Positions 1 to 7,396 of a stretch of 14,934 bases of DNA are shown in pieces. The DNA is taken from the NCBI GenBank assembly GCA_031265345.1, contig JAISCU010000335.1, positions 1-14,934 on the forward strand. Reading direction: 5' to 3'. The notes under the pieces are model-generated. The model was not told the origin of the DNA. It ran no database searches and saw only the letters and a program-made list of their open reading frames with translations. The first letter of the stretch is position 1, and each line of letters begins with the position of its first letter. The position numbers and the translations under genes are program-made. This stretch comes from Bifidobacteriaceae bacterium (GTDB lineage: Bacteria > Actinomycetota > Actinomycetes > Actinomycetales > WQXJ01).

Positions 1-366
1 GGTCCGGGGGACGATTCGTTGAGCGGCGGGTCTGGCGTGGACGTGTTGGCGGGGGGTCCGGGCGACGACCGGTTGTATGGCGGGGACGGCCTGGACACGT
101 ATGACTTGGCCGGCGGCGGCGTGGACCGGATCCAGGACTCGGGGGTGGACTCGGTGGTGTCGTTGCCGGCGGGGGTGGTCCCGGCGGACGTGGTGGCGTC
201 GAGGTCGGGTCCTTGCTTGGTGTTGTCGTATCCGGGGGGTTCGGTGTGGTTCGAGTCCTGGTTCTCCTACAGCGACAGCGCCGGGTATTACCGGTTCGCG
301 GAGGTCCGGTTCTCGGACGGGACCGTCTGGGCGCCGCAGGACGTGACCGGATTGCTGACAATGTGA
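1..366 (+). CDS. RTX-type calcium-binding repeat protein, C-terminal end (5' partial)
   Basis: The reading frame is open from base 1 and stops at 366 (TGA), so the 5' part lies outside the window. The first 28 or so residues are glycine- and aspartate-rich nonapeptide repeats of the GGxGxDxLx kind (GPGDDSLSGG, SGVDVLAGG, PGDDRLYGGDG), the Ca2+-binding beta-roll of RTX / haemolysin-type proteins. After them comes a segment with V..SRSGPCLVLSYPGGSVWFESWF, then a tyrosine-rich stretch and EVRFSDGTVW. This matches the haemolysin-type calcium-binding related domain usually found after RTX repeats. Such proteins are normally exported and fold when they meet extracellular calcium. The catalytic or adhesive part is not visible, so the overall function is unknown. 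TTG at 19 is only an internal codon. There is no obvious operon partner downstream, where the next gene is on the other strand. Confidence 0.8.
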   Translation, partial: GPGDDSLSGGSGVDVLAGGPGDDRLYGGDGLDTYDLAGGGVDRIQDSGVDSVVSLPAGVVPADVVASRSGPCLVLSYPGGSVWFESWFSYSDSAGYYRFAEVRFSDGTVWAPQDVTGLLTM

Positions 367-676
367 CTCGAACGTGAAGGCGAGTGGCATCGAGGACTGC
401 CTTGACAGGCGATGGCCCAGGAAACACCAGAGTTCGGCGCAGGAATGCGACCTGAACGCGTTTGTGGCGCTGCAGATCATGCCACGGACGCTGTTAGGTC
501 GCGGTTCACGCCGGGATTGACGGGCGCGGGTACGGCGATTAGGCCAAGACGATGGTCTTGCCGCCGAGGCCATCCATCATGTCGCGCGCAGCGCGACATA
601 ACACCCGAGCGCAGGTCCTTCGGTCACGAAACCGTCGTTTCTGGGGACCGGGCCGATTCCGGACGGGATCGCCGGG
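367..676. other. Intergenic region with a possible coding relic
   Basis: This 310-base stretch separates the RTX gene from vapC, which is transcribed towards it. I see no convincing gene. The open frames here have arginine-rich, shadow-like translations and no ribosome binding site. On the minus strand, reading towards a TAA at 541-539, a short frame ends in MMDGLGGKTIVLA. This looks like the tail of a real protein, for example the final A..GK.VL of a medium-chain dehydrogenase, but its upstream part is not protein-like. It may be a decayed gene end or chance. Confidence 0.4.
579..599. terminator. Perfect 9-bp hairpin downstream of vapC
   Basis: ATGTCGCGC and GCGCGACAT form a perfect 9-bp inverted repeat around a 3-base loop (GCA). 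It lies about 80 bases beyond the vapC stop and roughly 210 beyond the RTX stop, so it could end transcripts from either side. There is no U-tract on either strand, so a protein-binding palindrome is an equally good reading. Confidence 0.3.
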
Positions 677-1096
677 TCAGGCTGTCTCCATGATCTCGGC
701 GTCGACGGAGACAGCGGCATAAGCGCCGAGGGCGCGCCGGTCGCGTGTGGCCAGTCGGGCGCCGTGGTGCCTGGCCGCGAGCCCGACCAGCGCATCGTAA
801 ACGGCGCCTCCCGCCACGCCGGCGTCTCCTATCACCTTGTGCGCTTTGGCGGCGACTGTTTCAGGCAAGGACAGGACTCCGGCGAAACGGTCCTCGATCA
901 GGGCGACCGCAGCCGCGCTGGTGGTCCTCAGATCGCCGGGCAGACGGGTGAGCACAGACAGGGTCTCGACAGCGGCGTGCCCGGCCAGCCACAATTCGCG
1001 TCCCTCCGCCCACCGTGAGACCTCCTGGTGCAGGGCGTGGTTCGCCTGGACGAGCGGTACCGCCAGCGACGTGTCCACGGCGGTCTTGCGGGTCAC
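677..1096 (-). CDS. vapC: VapC-family PIN-domain ribonuclease toxin
   Basis: The protein has 139 residues, a normal VapC length. PIN-domain toxins are Mg2+-dependent endoribonucleases that usually cut tRNA or rRNA, and they are held inactive by their VapB partner. The four acidic active-site positions are in the expected places: D8 in AVDTS near the N-terminus, E44 in the AVETLSVL helix, D101 in VYDALVG and D119 in ATRDRRAL. The GTG start at 1096 overlaps the TGA of the upstream antitoxin gene as GTGA, so translation is probably coupled. Nothing is truncated and all catalytic residues are present, so the toxin should be active. The RNA target cannot be predicted from sequence. Confidence 0.88.
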   Translation of the reverse strand: MTRKTAVDTSLAVPLVQANHALHQEVSRWAEGRELWLAGHAAVETLSVLTRLPGDLRTTSAAAVALIEDRFAGVLSLPETVAAKAHKVIGDAGVAGGAVYDALVGLAARHHGARLATRDRRALGAYAAVSVDAEIMETA

Positions 1097-1332
1097 CGGC
1101 GGCCCGCGTCGATCAGCGCGTACATGGTCGCGTCATCGAGGACGCCGGTGCCGAGCGCCACCAGGTGGCCGTGCTCGTCACGCACCAACCGGGCTGCTCC
1201 CTGGCCCGGGGTGATCTGAACGCCGGACCCGTGAACGGACACGTCAACCTCGGCCCCGGGCCGGATGCCGACCGCCTGCCTCATCGTCTTCGGCACCATG
1301 ACGCGGCCCGAGGAATCCACTCTTACCAACAT
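1093..1332 (-). CDS. vapB: VapB-type antitoxin with AbrB/SpoVT DNA-binding domain
   Basis: The protein has 79 residues. The N-terminal 45 or so carry the swapped-hairpin AbrB signature (VDSSGRVMVPKTMRQAVGIRPGAEVDVSV). This domain typically binds palindromic DNA at its own promoter. The C-terminal 30 or so residues (LDDATMYALIDAGRR at the end) would be the segment that wraps around the VapC active site. The gene overlaps vapC by 4 bases. ATG at 1332 is the only sensible start. It has no clear Shine-Dalgarno sequence but lies exactly 6 bases after a TAAACT box, so the message is probably leaderless. Antitoxin and toxin would form the usual autorepressing complex. Confidence 0.87.
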   Translation of the reverse strand: MLVRVDSSGRVMVPKTMRQAVGIRPGAEVDVSVHGSGVQITPGQGAARLVRDEHGHLVALGTGVLDDATMYALIDAGRR

Positions 1333-1344
1333 GCGAAGAGTTTA
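1319..1344 (-). promoter_or_regulatory. Putative vapBC promoter (leaderless) and operator
   Basis: On the minus strand TAAACT (1344-1339) is followed by six bases and then the vapB ATG. This is the spacing expected when transcription starts at the A of the start codon. No good -35 box is visible. An inverted repeat ACTCTT (1319-1324) / AAGAGT (1336-1341) straddles the start codon and partly overlaps the -10 box, a plausible site for autorepression by VapB-VapC. Confidence 0.4.
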
Positions 1345-1508
1345 CCTGGATGGTTCCCGTTCTATTCCCCGAAGCCACCGGCCGCGCCGACAGGCAGGAT
1401 CAGGCCAGGCTCCCACCAAAGAACAGCAAGACAAACGGCACCAGGTGAACCCGGCCCGGCGGCATCGTGCGACTGAAGAATTGGGCGCGAGCCCTCAAGG
1501 ATGCCAGA

Positions 1509-2552
1509 ATGTTCCCCATGCCGATTCCCAGACCGCGTGCCTTCTCCGGCATCCAACCGACCGCCGACTCGTTGCACCTGGGCAACTACCTGGGGGCGCT
1601 GAAGCAATGGGTGGAGCTCCAAGCGGAGTACGACTGCATCTATTCGGTGGTCGATCTGCACGCGCTGACGGTGAACCCGGACCCCGCGCAACTGCGCCGA
1701 AGGGTCAGGGCCACGGCCGCCCAGTTCTTGGCGGCGGGGGTGGACCCGGACAGGTCGGTGCTTTTTGTGCAGTCCGCCGTTCCGCAACACGCCCAGCTGA
1801 CGTGGCTGCTCAACTGCGTGACCGGGTTCGGCGAGGCGAATCGCATGACGCAGTTCAAGGACAAATCCGCCAAAGTGGGGGCGGGGCAGGTCACAGTCGG
1901 GCTGTTCGACTACCCGGTGCTGATGGCCGCCGACATCCTCCTCTACGACGCCCAGTTGGTGCCGGTCGGGGAGGACCAACGCCAGCACCTGGAACTGTCG
2001 CGCACGCTGGCGGCACGGCTCAACTCGCGATTCGGGGAAGGCACAGCGGTGGTGCCGGAGCCGCTAATCGTCAAGGCCACAGCCAAGATCCACGACCTGC
2101 AGGAGCCCAACGCCAAGATGTCCAAGACCGGGCACCCCTCCGGGATCATCGAACTGCTTGACGATCCAAAGGTCATCACCAAGCGGATCAAGTCCGCCGT
2201 CACCGATTCGGGCAGCGAGATCACCTGGGACCCGCACGGCAAACCGGGCGTGGCCAACCTGCTCAGCATCTATTCGGCGCTGACGGGCCGCCCGGTCGAT
2301 CAGCTCGTGACCGCATACGAGGGCAAGCTCTACGGCCACCTCAAAGTCGATTTGGCGGAGGTGGTGGTCGAGGCGCTGCGCCCCTTCCGCGAGCGCACAG
2401 CCCTCTACCTGGACGACCCGGCCCAACTCGACCAGGTCTTGGACCAGGGCGCCAGCCGGGCCGAGGCCCTCGCCCGGCCCATCTACCAGCGCATCGCCAG
2501 CCGCTTCGGGATCGGCCCGGCAGTCGGGGCCAGCGAAGGCACCGCCGCCTGA
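1509..2552 (+). CDS. trpS: Tryptophan--tRNA ligase (tryptophanyl-tRNA synthetase)
   Basis: This class Ic aminoacyl-tRNA synthetase charges tRNA-Trp with tryptophan using ATP in the cytosol. From the chosen ATG the protein has 347 residues, typical for bacterial TrpS. The HIGH-type motif is HLGN at 23-26, in an [19 protein letters not shown] context. The KMSKS-type loop is KMSKT at 203-207. In between come the family segments [13 protein letters not shown] and [12 protein letters not shown]. The start at 1509 is preferred because AAGGA at 1497-1501 lies 7 bases upstream. ATG at 1518 is an alternative, and an upstream in-frame start at 1467 would add residues unlike the family. It is the first gene of a five-gene plus-strand run and overlaps the next start by one base (TGATG). 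The 176 bases between it and the divergent vapB show no clear promoter, T-box or attenuator. Confidence 0.97.
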   Translation: MFPMPIPRPRAFSGIQPTADSLHLGNYLGALKQWVELQAEYDCIYSVVDLHALTVNPDPAQLRRRVRATAAQFLAAGVDPDRSVLFVQSAVPQHAQLTWLLNCVTGFGEANRMTQFKDKSAKVGAGQVTVGLFDYPVLMAADILLYDAQLVPVGEDQRQHLELSRTLAARLNSRFGEGTAVVPEPLIVKATAKIHDLQEPNAKMSKTGHPSGIIELLDDPKVITKRIKSAVTDSGSEITWDPHGKPGVANLLSIYSALTGRPVDQLVTAYEGKLYGHLKVDLAEVVVEALRPFRERTALYLDDPAQLDQVLDQGASRAEALARPIYQRIASRFGIGPAVGASEGTAA

Positions 2553-3124
2553 TGAGGGTCCCGCCGCTCGGTCCGGAACAGGTGTGCGTCGGCCTGGCCC
2601 TCATGGTGCCGCCGCCCTTGGCCGACAGGCTGCGCCGCCTGCGGCGTTCCTGCGGCGACCCGCGCGCCGATTCGGCCCCGCCGCACATCACCGTGATCCC
2701 GCCCACATCGGTCGCGCGCGCCGCTCTGCCGGGCCTGATCAGCGGGATCGAGAACTGCGCCGCCCGCTTCCAGCGCTTCCGCGTGCGCCTGGCCGGGACC
2801 GGCACTTTCCGCCCCGTCAGCCCGGTGGTCTACGCCCGCCTGGCCGAGGGCTTCGACTCCTGCCGGGCGCTTGAAGCCCAGGTCCGCCCGGTGGTGGACG
2901 GCCTGGAGGATCGTTTCCCGTACCACCCGCATGTGACCATCGCGCAGGACGTGCCCAAGACCACGCTGGACACCGCCGCCCGCGCGGTGGACGGCCTCGA
3001 CGAGAGCTTCACGGCGGGCGACCTCGACCTATGTCTTTTGGAGCACGATGCCGTGTGGCGGCCCCTGCGCCGCTTCGAGTTGGCGCGGACCGGCTCCGGC
3101 GCCCTTCCCGAGGAGTTGATTTGA
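2552..3124 (+). CDS. 2'-5' RNA ligase family / 2H phosphoesterase protein
   Basis: The protein has 190 residues, and the two histidine motifs of the 2H phosphoesterase fold are both present: HIT at 45-47 (PPHITVIPP) and HVT at 127-129 (YHPHVTIAQ). Family members hydrolyse or form 2',3'-cyclic or 2'-5' phosphodiester bonds in RNA or nucleotides, although the natural substrate is unknown for most actinobacterial copies. The ATG lies in the trpS stop region (TGATG), so translation is probably coupled. From memory, a 2H protein directly after trpS is a recurrent actinobacterial arrangement, which hints at a tRNA- or RNA-related role without proving one. With both catalytic motifs intact it should be an active enzyme. 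The exact reaction is uncertain. Confidence 0.85.
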   Translation: MRVPPLGPEQVCVGLALMVPPPLADRLRRLRRSCGDPRADSAPPHITVIPPTSVARAALPGLISGIENCAARFQRFRVRLAGTGTFRPVSPVVYARLAEGFDSCRALEAQVRPVVDGLEDRFPYHPHVTIAQDVPKTTLDTAARAVDGLDESFTAGDLDLCLLEHDAVWRPLRRFELARTGSGALPEELI

Positions 3125-4236
3125 GCCCCCTGCCAGGCTTTTTCGCCGCCATCCCGGCCGGCGGCGCGGGCAAACGGCTGTGGCCGCTGTCCCGCCAGGC
3201 CGCGCCGAAGTTCCTGCTCGACCTGACCGGCGAGGGCCGCACCCTGATCGAACAGGCCTGGGACCGGCTGGAACCGCTGGCCGGAGCTGACGGGATCGAG
3301 GTGGTGACCGGCCTGGCCCAGGCCACCGCCGTCGCGGAGCAACTCGACCGGTTGGCGCCGGACAATCTGATCGTTGAGCCTGGACCGCGCGATTCGATGC
3401 CCGCCATCGCGCTGGCCGCCGCGATCACCGAGCGGCGCCACGGCGACGTGGTCCTGGGCTCGTTCGCGGCCGACCACATCATCCACGGCCAAGATCGGTT
3501 CGCCGCCGCCGTCGAGTCCGCCTACCTGGCCGCCCAGGAGGGCTTCATCGCCACCATCGGGATCAAGCCTGCCGGGCCGTCCACCGCCTACGGGTACATC
3601 AAGGCCGGGCCGCCCATCGGCTTGCTGGAAGCACCACAGATCGCGCTGGTGGAGGCCTTCAAGGAGAAACCTGGCCGGGCAACCGCCGAAGCCTACCTGG
3701 CATCCGGCGACTACCGCTGGAACGCGGGCATGTTCGTGTTCAAAGTGCGGCTGCTGCTGGCCAGACTCGAGGCGTTGCACCCAAGAATGGCGGACGGCAT
3801 CGGGCAACTGGCGGGGGCGTGGGACACCGACGCGCGCGCCCAGGTGGCGGCGGAGATCTGGCCGTCGCTGCCCAAGATCGCCTTCGACCACGCCATCGCG
3901 GAACCGGTGGCGGCGGAAGGCGGGCTGGCGACGGTGCCGGGCGATTTCGACTGGAGCGACGTTGGCGACTTCGCGTCCTTGGGCGAACTCGTGGCGCCGG
4001 GGGCGGACGGCGTGCGGCGGCTGGTCCTGGATGGCGGTCCCGAGCCGGTGGTGCTCGACTCGCCGGGCGCGTTCGCGATCTCGGGGGCCGGGCGGTTGGT
4101 GACGGTGGTCGGCCAGCCGGACGTGGTTGTGGTGGACACGCCCGATGCCGTGCTCGTAGTTGCCCGCGACCAAGTCCAGGACGTCAAAGCCCTGGTTGAC
4201 CGCCTCGAGGGCGGCGGCCTGGGCGAGCGGTTGTAG
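3121..4236 (+). CDS. manC: Mannose-1-phosphate guanylyltransferase
   Basis: The enzyme makes GDP-mannose from mannose-1-phosphate and GTP, the donor for mannosylated lipids, glycans and glycoproteins. The nucleotide-binding signature GGAGKRLWPLSR lies at 14-25, followed by PKF at 29-31. Further family blocks are ADHII around 117-121, the TAYGYIKAG segment, EKP at 182-184, YRWNAGMFVFK at 198-208 and FDWSDVGDF at about 276-284. The length of 371 residues fits the single-domain form, and there is no fused phosphomannose isomerase domain. I start at TTG 3121, which has AGGAG at 3111-3115, 5 bases upstream, and overlaps the end of the previous gene by 4 bases. A further in-frame start at 3031 would lie deep inside the 2H gene and adds no family sequence. 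The next gene follows after 10 bases. Confidence 0.93.
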   Translation: MSPLPGFFAAIPAGGAGKRLWPLSRQAAPKFLLDLTGEGRTLIEQAWDRLEPLAGADGIEVVTGLAQATAVAEQLDRLAPDNLIVEPGPRDSMPAIALAAAITERRHGDVVLGSFAADHIIHGQDRFAAAVESAYLAAQEGFIATIGIKPAGPSTAYGYIKAGPPIGLLEAPQIALVEAFKEKPGRATAEAYLASGDYRWNAGMFVFKVRLLLARLEALHPRMADGIGQLAGAWDTDARAQVAAEIWPSLPKIAFDHAIAEPVAAEGGLATVPGDFDWSDVGDFASLGELVAPGADGVRRLVLDGGPEPVVLDSPGAFAISGAGRLVTVVGQPDVVVVDTPDAVLVVARDQVQDVKALVDRLEGGGLGERL

Positions 4237-4246
4237 GGTTTAGGGC

Positions 4247-5641
4247 GTGTCAAGTCAGCCCACCGGTCCCGGCGACCAGGCCGTCGGCGGCCAGGCCGTT
4301 GGCAACCGGGCAGCGGGCGGCCAGGCACCTGGCGCACTGGCTTCGGTGCGGGCGGGGGCCATCCGGGCCTCCGGCGAGCGGACCTCGGGAGTCCAGTCCT
4401 CGGGCAGGGCGCCGACGGTCGAGCCGTCGAGGGGTTCGGGCGATCCTCCCGCTCTGGCTCCTGCGATGCGCGAGGCGGTGCTCGCGGAGACCGATCGACT
4501 GGTGGGCGACCTCATCGATTTCCGGCGCGACCTGCACCGTCACCCCGAGACCGCCCGCCAAGAGGTGCGCACCACGTCGATGGTGCTGCGGCGGTTGGCG
4601 GAAGCGGGACTCGACCCGAAGCCGTTCCAGGGCACCGGGTTGATGTGCGACCTCGGACCCTCGATCGAGGAGGCGGGCTGGCCGCGCCTGGCGCTGCGGG
4701 CCGACCTGGACGCCCTGCCCGTGCCCGACCACACCGCCACGGCCTGGCGGTCGGTCAAAGAGGGGACCTCGCACGCCTGCGGGCACGACATCCACGCCAC
4801 AGCCGTGTTGGGCGCGGGACTGGTGCTGCATCGGCTGCATCGCGAAGGACTGCTGCGTTCACCTGTGCGGCTCATCTTCCAACCGGCCGAGGAGGTCCAG
4901 CCGTCCGGCGCGCAGGAACTGATCGCCCAGGGGGCGCTGGACTCCGTCAACCGGATCGTGGCGCTGCACTGCGACCCGCGCTACCAAGTCGGCTCGGTGG
5001 CGATCAAGACCGGTTCGATCACCTCGGCAGCCGATTTGGTCACGATCTACGCCTACGGCGAGGGCGGCCACACGTCGCGTCCGCAACTGACTCAGGACCT
5101 GGTGTTCGCCGTGGGGCAACTGCTCACCGGGCTGCCTGCGATCCTCGACCGGCGGCTCGACCCGCGCGCCGTCGTGTCGCTGACCTGGGGCGCCGTCCAC
5201 GCTGGCGAGGCGCACAATGCCATCCCGTCCTCGGCGGTCATCAAGGGCACCTTGCGGGCCGGCGACATGCGGACCTGGCACCGGGCGGCGGAGATCGTCA
5301 AGCAGTCTGTGCCCGTGCTGGCCGCCCAATACGGCATCCGGACGGAACTGGAGTACCAGGCCGGTGTGCCACCAGTGGTCAACGACCCGGCCGTGACCGG
5401 CCTGATGACGGCGGCGGCGCGGTCCGTCCTGGGCGGAAACAACGTTCTGGTGGCGGAGCAGTCGATGGGCGGCGAAGATTTCGCTTGGTACCTCCGCGAG
5501 GTGCCGGGGGCGCTGATGCGCTTGGGCGTGCGCATCCCCGGCGCGCAGCCCGCCGATCTGCACCAGCCCGAGTTCGACCCCGACGAGGGCGCCATCAGGG
5601 TCGGTGTCGAGGTCTTGGCGGCGACGGCGGTGAGCGCGTGA
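4247..5641 (+). CDS. M20-family metal-dependent amidohydrolase with a low-complexity N-terminus
   Basis: This is an M20D-type zinc/manganese amidohydrolase, the group that includes N-acyl-amino-acid, hippurate and indole-acetyl-amino-acid hydrolases. Metal-site motifs are present: HACGHD at 176-181, PAEE at 213-216, H241 in the ALHCDP segment, and H439 near the C-terminus. GGEDF (408-412) and the GGHTSRP segment (dimerisation-lid histidine H275) are also seen. The substrate is not predictable. The first 73 or so residues are Gly/Ala/Gln-rich with a near-repeat (QAVGGQAVG, GGQAPG) and belong to no domain I know. The GTG start at 4247 has only a weak AGGG upstream. An internal ATG at 4466 would remove exactly the odd part but has no ribosome binding site. 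Its end overlaps mshA as GTGA. Confidence 0.88.
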   Translation: MSSQPTGPGDQAVGGQAVGNRAAGGQAPGALASVRAGAIRASGERTSGVQSSGRAPTVEPSRGSGDPPALAPAMREAVLAETDRLVGDLIDFRRDLHRHPETARQEVRTTSMVLRRLAEAGLDPKPFQGTGLMCDLGPSIEEAGWPRLALRADLDALPVPDHTATAWRSVKEGTSHACGHDIHATAVLGAGLVLHRLHREGLLRSPVRLIFQPAEEVQPSGAQELIAQGALDSVNRIVALHCDPRYQVGSVAIKTGSITSAADLVTIYAYGEGGHTSRPQLTQDLVFAVGQLLTGLPAILDRRLDPRAVVSLTWGAVHAGEAHNAIPSSAVIKGTLRAGDMRTWHRAAEIVKQSVPVLAAQYGIRTELEYQAGVPPVVNDPAVTGLMTAAARSVLGGNNVLVAEQSMGGEDFAWYLREVPGALMRLGVRIPGAQPADLHQPEFDPDEGAIRVGVEVLAATAVSA

Positions 5642-7038
5642 CCGTTTGCGATTCGGCCTGCCAGGCGCCCAGCCACCGGCTGCTCGGACACGAGGTCCTT
5701 GAGCGCCCGGCGCTTGATCAACGGGCGCTTGACCGTCAGAGGCATCCGGGAGGCACGGGCCTTCCTGGGGACCTGGGGACACCGGGCGGATTGGGGCAGC
5801 CGGGCGCATCGGGCCGACCGGGCGGTCTGCGGGTCGCGCTGGTGTCGCTGCACACCTCGCCGCTGGCGCGGGCCGGCGTGGGGGACGCTGGCGGAATGAA
5901 CGTGTACCTCAGAGCCGTGGGGGCCGCCATGGCCAGGGCGGGGCACCGCGTGGACATCTACACCCGCGCGACCTCCGCGCAGGAACTGGCGCGGGGCAGC
6001 CAGGCAGCCGAGGGGGTGGAGGTCCACTTCCTCAAGGCCGGGCCGGTCGGGCCGGTCGGCAAAGAGGCCTTGTCCATGCGCGCCGACGAATTCGCGGAAG
6101 CCCTGGTCCGGCATTCGCGGCCCGATGTGGTGCACTCGCACTATTGGTTGTCCGGCCTTGCCGGCCAGGTGGCCGCTGGCGCCTGGGGAGTGCCGCACGT
6201 CCAATCGCTCCACACCGTGGCGACCATGAAGAACCGGACGCTGGCGGCTGGTGACGCGCCCGAGAGCCGTGAACGTGAGGACGGCGAGCGCGAATTGGCT
6301 CGCCGAGCCGCCCGCGTGGTGGCGGTCAGCGCGGCCGAACGCGACGCCATCGTTCGCGACTACGGTGTCGAGCCGGAGCGGGTCGCCATCATCCATCCCG
6401 GCGTGGACGGGACCGTCTTCCGGCCCGGCGCCGGCCCCGATCCGGCCAGCTTGCCGTCGGGGCTGCGCCGTCCCGCGGGCTACCTGATGATGATCGGCCG
6501 GGTGCAGCCGATCAAAGGGCAAGACCTGGCGATCCAGGCCTTGGCGTTGCTTCCGGCTCGGCTTCGCCCGGCGCTGGTGATCACCGGCGCCCCCGGCTCC
6601 GGGCACCTGGAGTACGCGGCCCAGCTCAAGACTCTGGCCGCCGACTTGGGCGTCCTGGGAGACGTGGTGTTCATGGGCACCCAGGAACCCGACCGCCTGG
6701 CCGCCTTGATCCGGGGAGCGAGGGCCACTTTGATGCCGTCGCGCTCGGAGACGTTCGGGTTGGTGGCGGTCGAGTCCGCGGCCTGTGGCACGCCCGTGAT
6801 CGGATCGGACACTTCCGGACTGAGGTCGTCGGTGGTCGATTCGGTGACCGGCCTGTTGGTCGGCTCGCGCGGCCCGGCGGACTGGGCGGCGGCCATCCGT
6901 CGAGTCTTGGAGGAGCCCGGCCTGGCGCGGCGGCTCGCCGCTGGCGGCATCGAACTGGGGCGGCAACGGACCTGGGACCATGTCGGCGCGGCCCTGATCG
7001 CCACCTACGGCGCGGTCCTGGCCGACCACGCCCGCTGA
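5638..7038 (+). CDS. mshA: D-inositol-3-phosphate glycosyltransferase (mycothiol biosynthesis)
   Basis: This GT4-family glycosyltransferase transfers GlcNAc from UDP-GlcNAc to 1L-myo-inositol-1-phosphate, the first step of mycothiol synthesis. MshA-specific blocks are clear: LHTSPLA at 71-77, GDAGGMNVY around 83-90, HSHYWLSG at 166-173, a HTVATMKNRTLA segment, and HPGVDGTVFRPG. The GT-B donor-site E-x7-E motif is at E371/E379 in SRSETFGLVAVESAACGTP. The length is 466 residues from GTG 5638, which forms a GTGA overlap with the previous stop. The first 64 or so residues are not conserved family sequence. They include a collagen-like Gly-Pro-rich stretch (GLPGDLGTPGGLGQPG) just before the Rossmann fold. 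It is the last gene of the operon. Mycothiol would be the cell's main low-molecular-weight thiol, and the later steps (mshB-D) are not in this window. Confidence 0.93.
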   Translation: MTVCDSACQAPSHRLLGHEVLERPALDQRALDRQRHPGGTGLPGDLGTPGGLGQPGASGRPGGLRVALVSLHTSPLARAGVGDAGGMNVYLRAVGAAMARAGHRVDIYTRATSAQELARGSQAAEGVEVHFLKAGPVGPVGKEALSMRADEFAEALVRHSRPDVVHSHYWLSGLAGQVAAGAWGVPHVQSLHTVATMKNRTLAAGDAPESREREDGERELARRAARVVAVSAAERDAIVRDYGVEPERVAIIHPGVDGTVFRPGAGPDPASLPSGLRRPAGYLMMIGRVQPIKGQDLAIQALALLPARLRPALVITGAPGSGHLEYAAQLKTLAADLGVLGDVVFMGTQEPDRLAALIRGARATLMPSRSETFGLVAVESAACGTPVIGSDTSGLRSSVVDSVTGLLVGSRGPADWAAAIRRVLEEPGLARRLAAGGIELGRQRTWDHVGAALIATYGAVLADHAR

Positions 7039-7070
7039 CCAGCCTTCCCGGCGGGCACCTGGGAGGCTGG
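7039..7070 (+). terminator. Probable terminator of the trpS-mshA operon
   Basis: Immediately after the mshA stop, CCAGCCTTCCC (7039-7049) pairs with GGGAGGCTGG (7061-7070) across an 11-base loop. The stem has 10 base pairs and one bulged T. There is no run of T after it, which is common for actinobacterial terminators. Confidence 0.55.
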
Positions 7071-7187
7071 ATAGGCGACCGGGCAGAATCGTCGCCCCGG
7101 AGGCGGCACCGATGTCAGTCCCGTTTGGCTTGTGCCCCAGGCTGCGCGATCCGATCGGCCGCCGCCCACCAGGTACCGCAGTCGGCC

Positions 7188-7243
7188 GGAAAACGCAGGA
7201 TCCCTGACTCTCGGCGCCGACAACCATGGATCCTGCGTTTTCC
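7188..7243. repeat. 56-bp palindromic repeat, complete copy 1
   Basis: The outer arms GGAAAACGCAGGATCC (7188-7203) and GGATCCTGCGTTTTCC (7228-7243) are a perfect 16-bp inverted repeat. The exact centre is the 10-bp palindrome TCGGCGCCGA (7211-7220). Between arms and centre the two halves differ at only four of seven positions, so 24 of 28 positions pair overall. It is intergenic and non-coding in appearance. RNA from either strand would fold into a long hairpin. It is the best-preserved member of a family with further copies at 7260, 7356 and 7397. Confidence 0.85.
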
Positions 7244-7259
7244 AGGGGCCCCGTTTCCG

Positions 7260-7285
7260 CGACAACCATGGATCCTGCGTTTTCG
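7260..7285 (-). repeat. Solo right half of the 56-bp palindrome
   Basis: The plus strand carries the same ACAACCATGGATCC + TGCGTTTTC sequence as the right arm of copy 1 (7220-7243), 42 bases further on and nearly identical. No matching left arm lies beside it. It is preceded by CG, as in the other right arms. Confidence 0.8.
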
Positions 7286-7355
7286 GTTTGGTGCCGTTCT
7301 CGGTGCAGCCCGCTGACCTGCGGTTACGCCGTCGGCAGGGCCGGAGGCTGGATGC

Positions 7356-7385
7356 GAAAACGCAGGATCCCTGACTCTCGCGAGA
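7356..7385 (+). repeat. Solo left half of the 56-bp palindrome
   Basis: AAAACGCAGGATCC followed by CTGACTCTCG (7357-7380) is identical to the left half of copy 1 over 24 bases. The last bases continue into a TCTCGCGAGA palindrome (7376-7385) and not into a right arm. Together with the solo right half at 7260-7285 it faces outward around about 70 bases of unrelated sequence. Confidence 0.8.
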
Positions 7386-7396
7386 ATCGGGCCCGG

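Noticed and set aside
247..266. GGTTCGAGTCC resembling a tRNA T-arm
   Set aside because: It lies inside the RTX gene coding VWFESW, with no acceptor or anticodon stem around it.
412..693. 93-codon plus-strand frame after the RTX gene
   Set aside because: Arginine-rich, no ribosome binding site, and it overlaps the convergent vapC end. Typical shadow frame.
1400..1466. Minus-strand hydrophobic peptide (VPFVLLFFGGSLA) upstream of trpS
   Set aside because: Very short, no ribosome binding site, and its longer frame is the antisense of the trpS 5' end.
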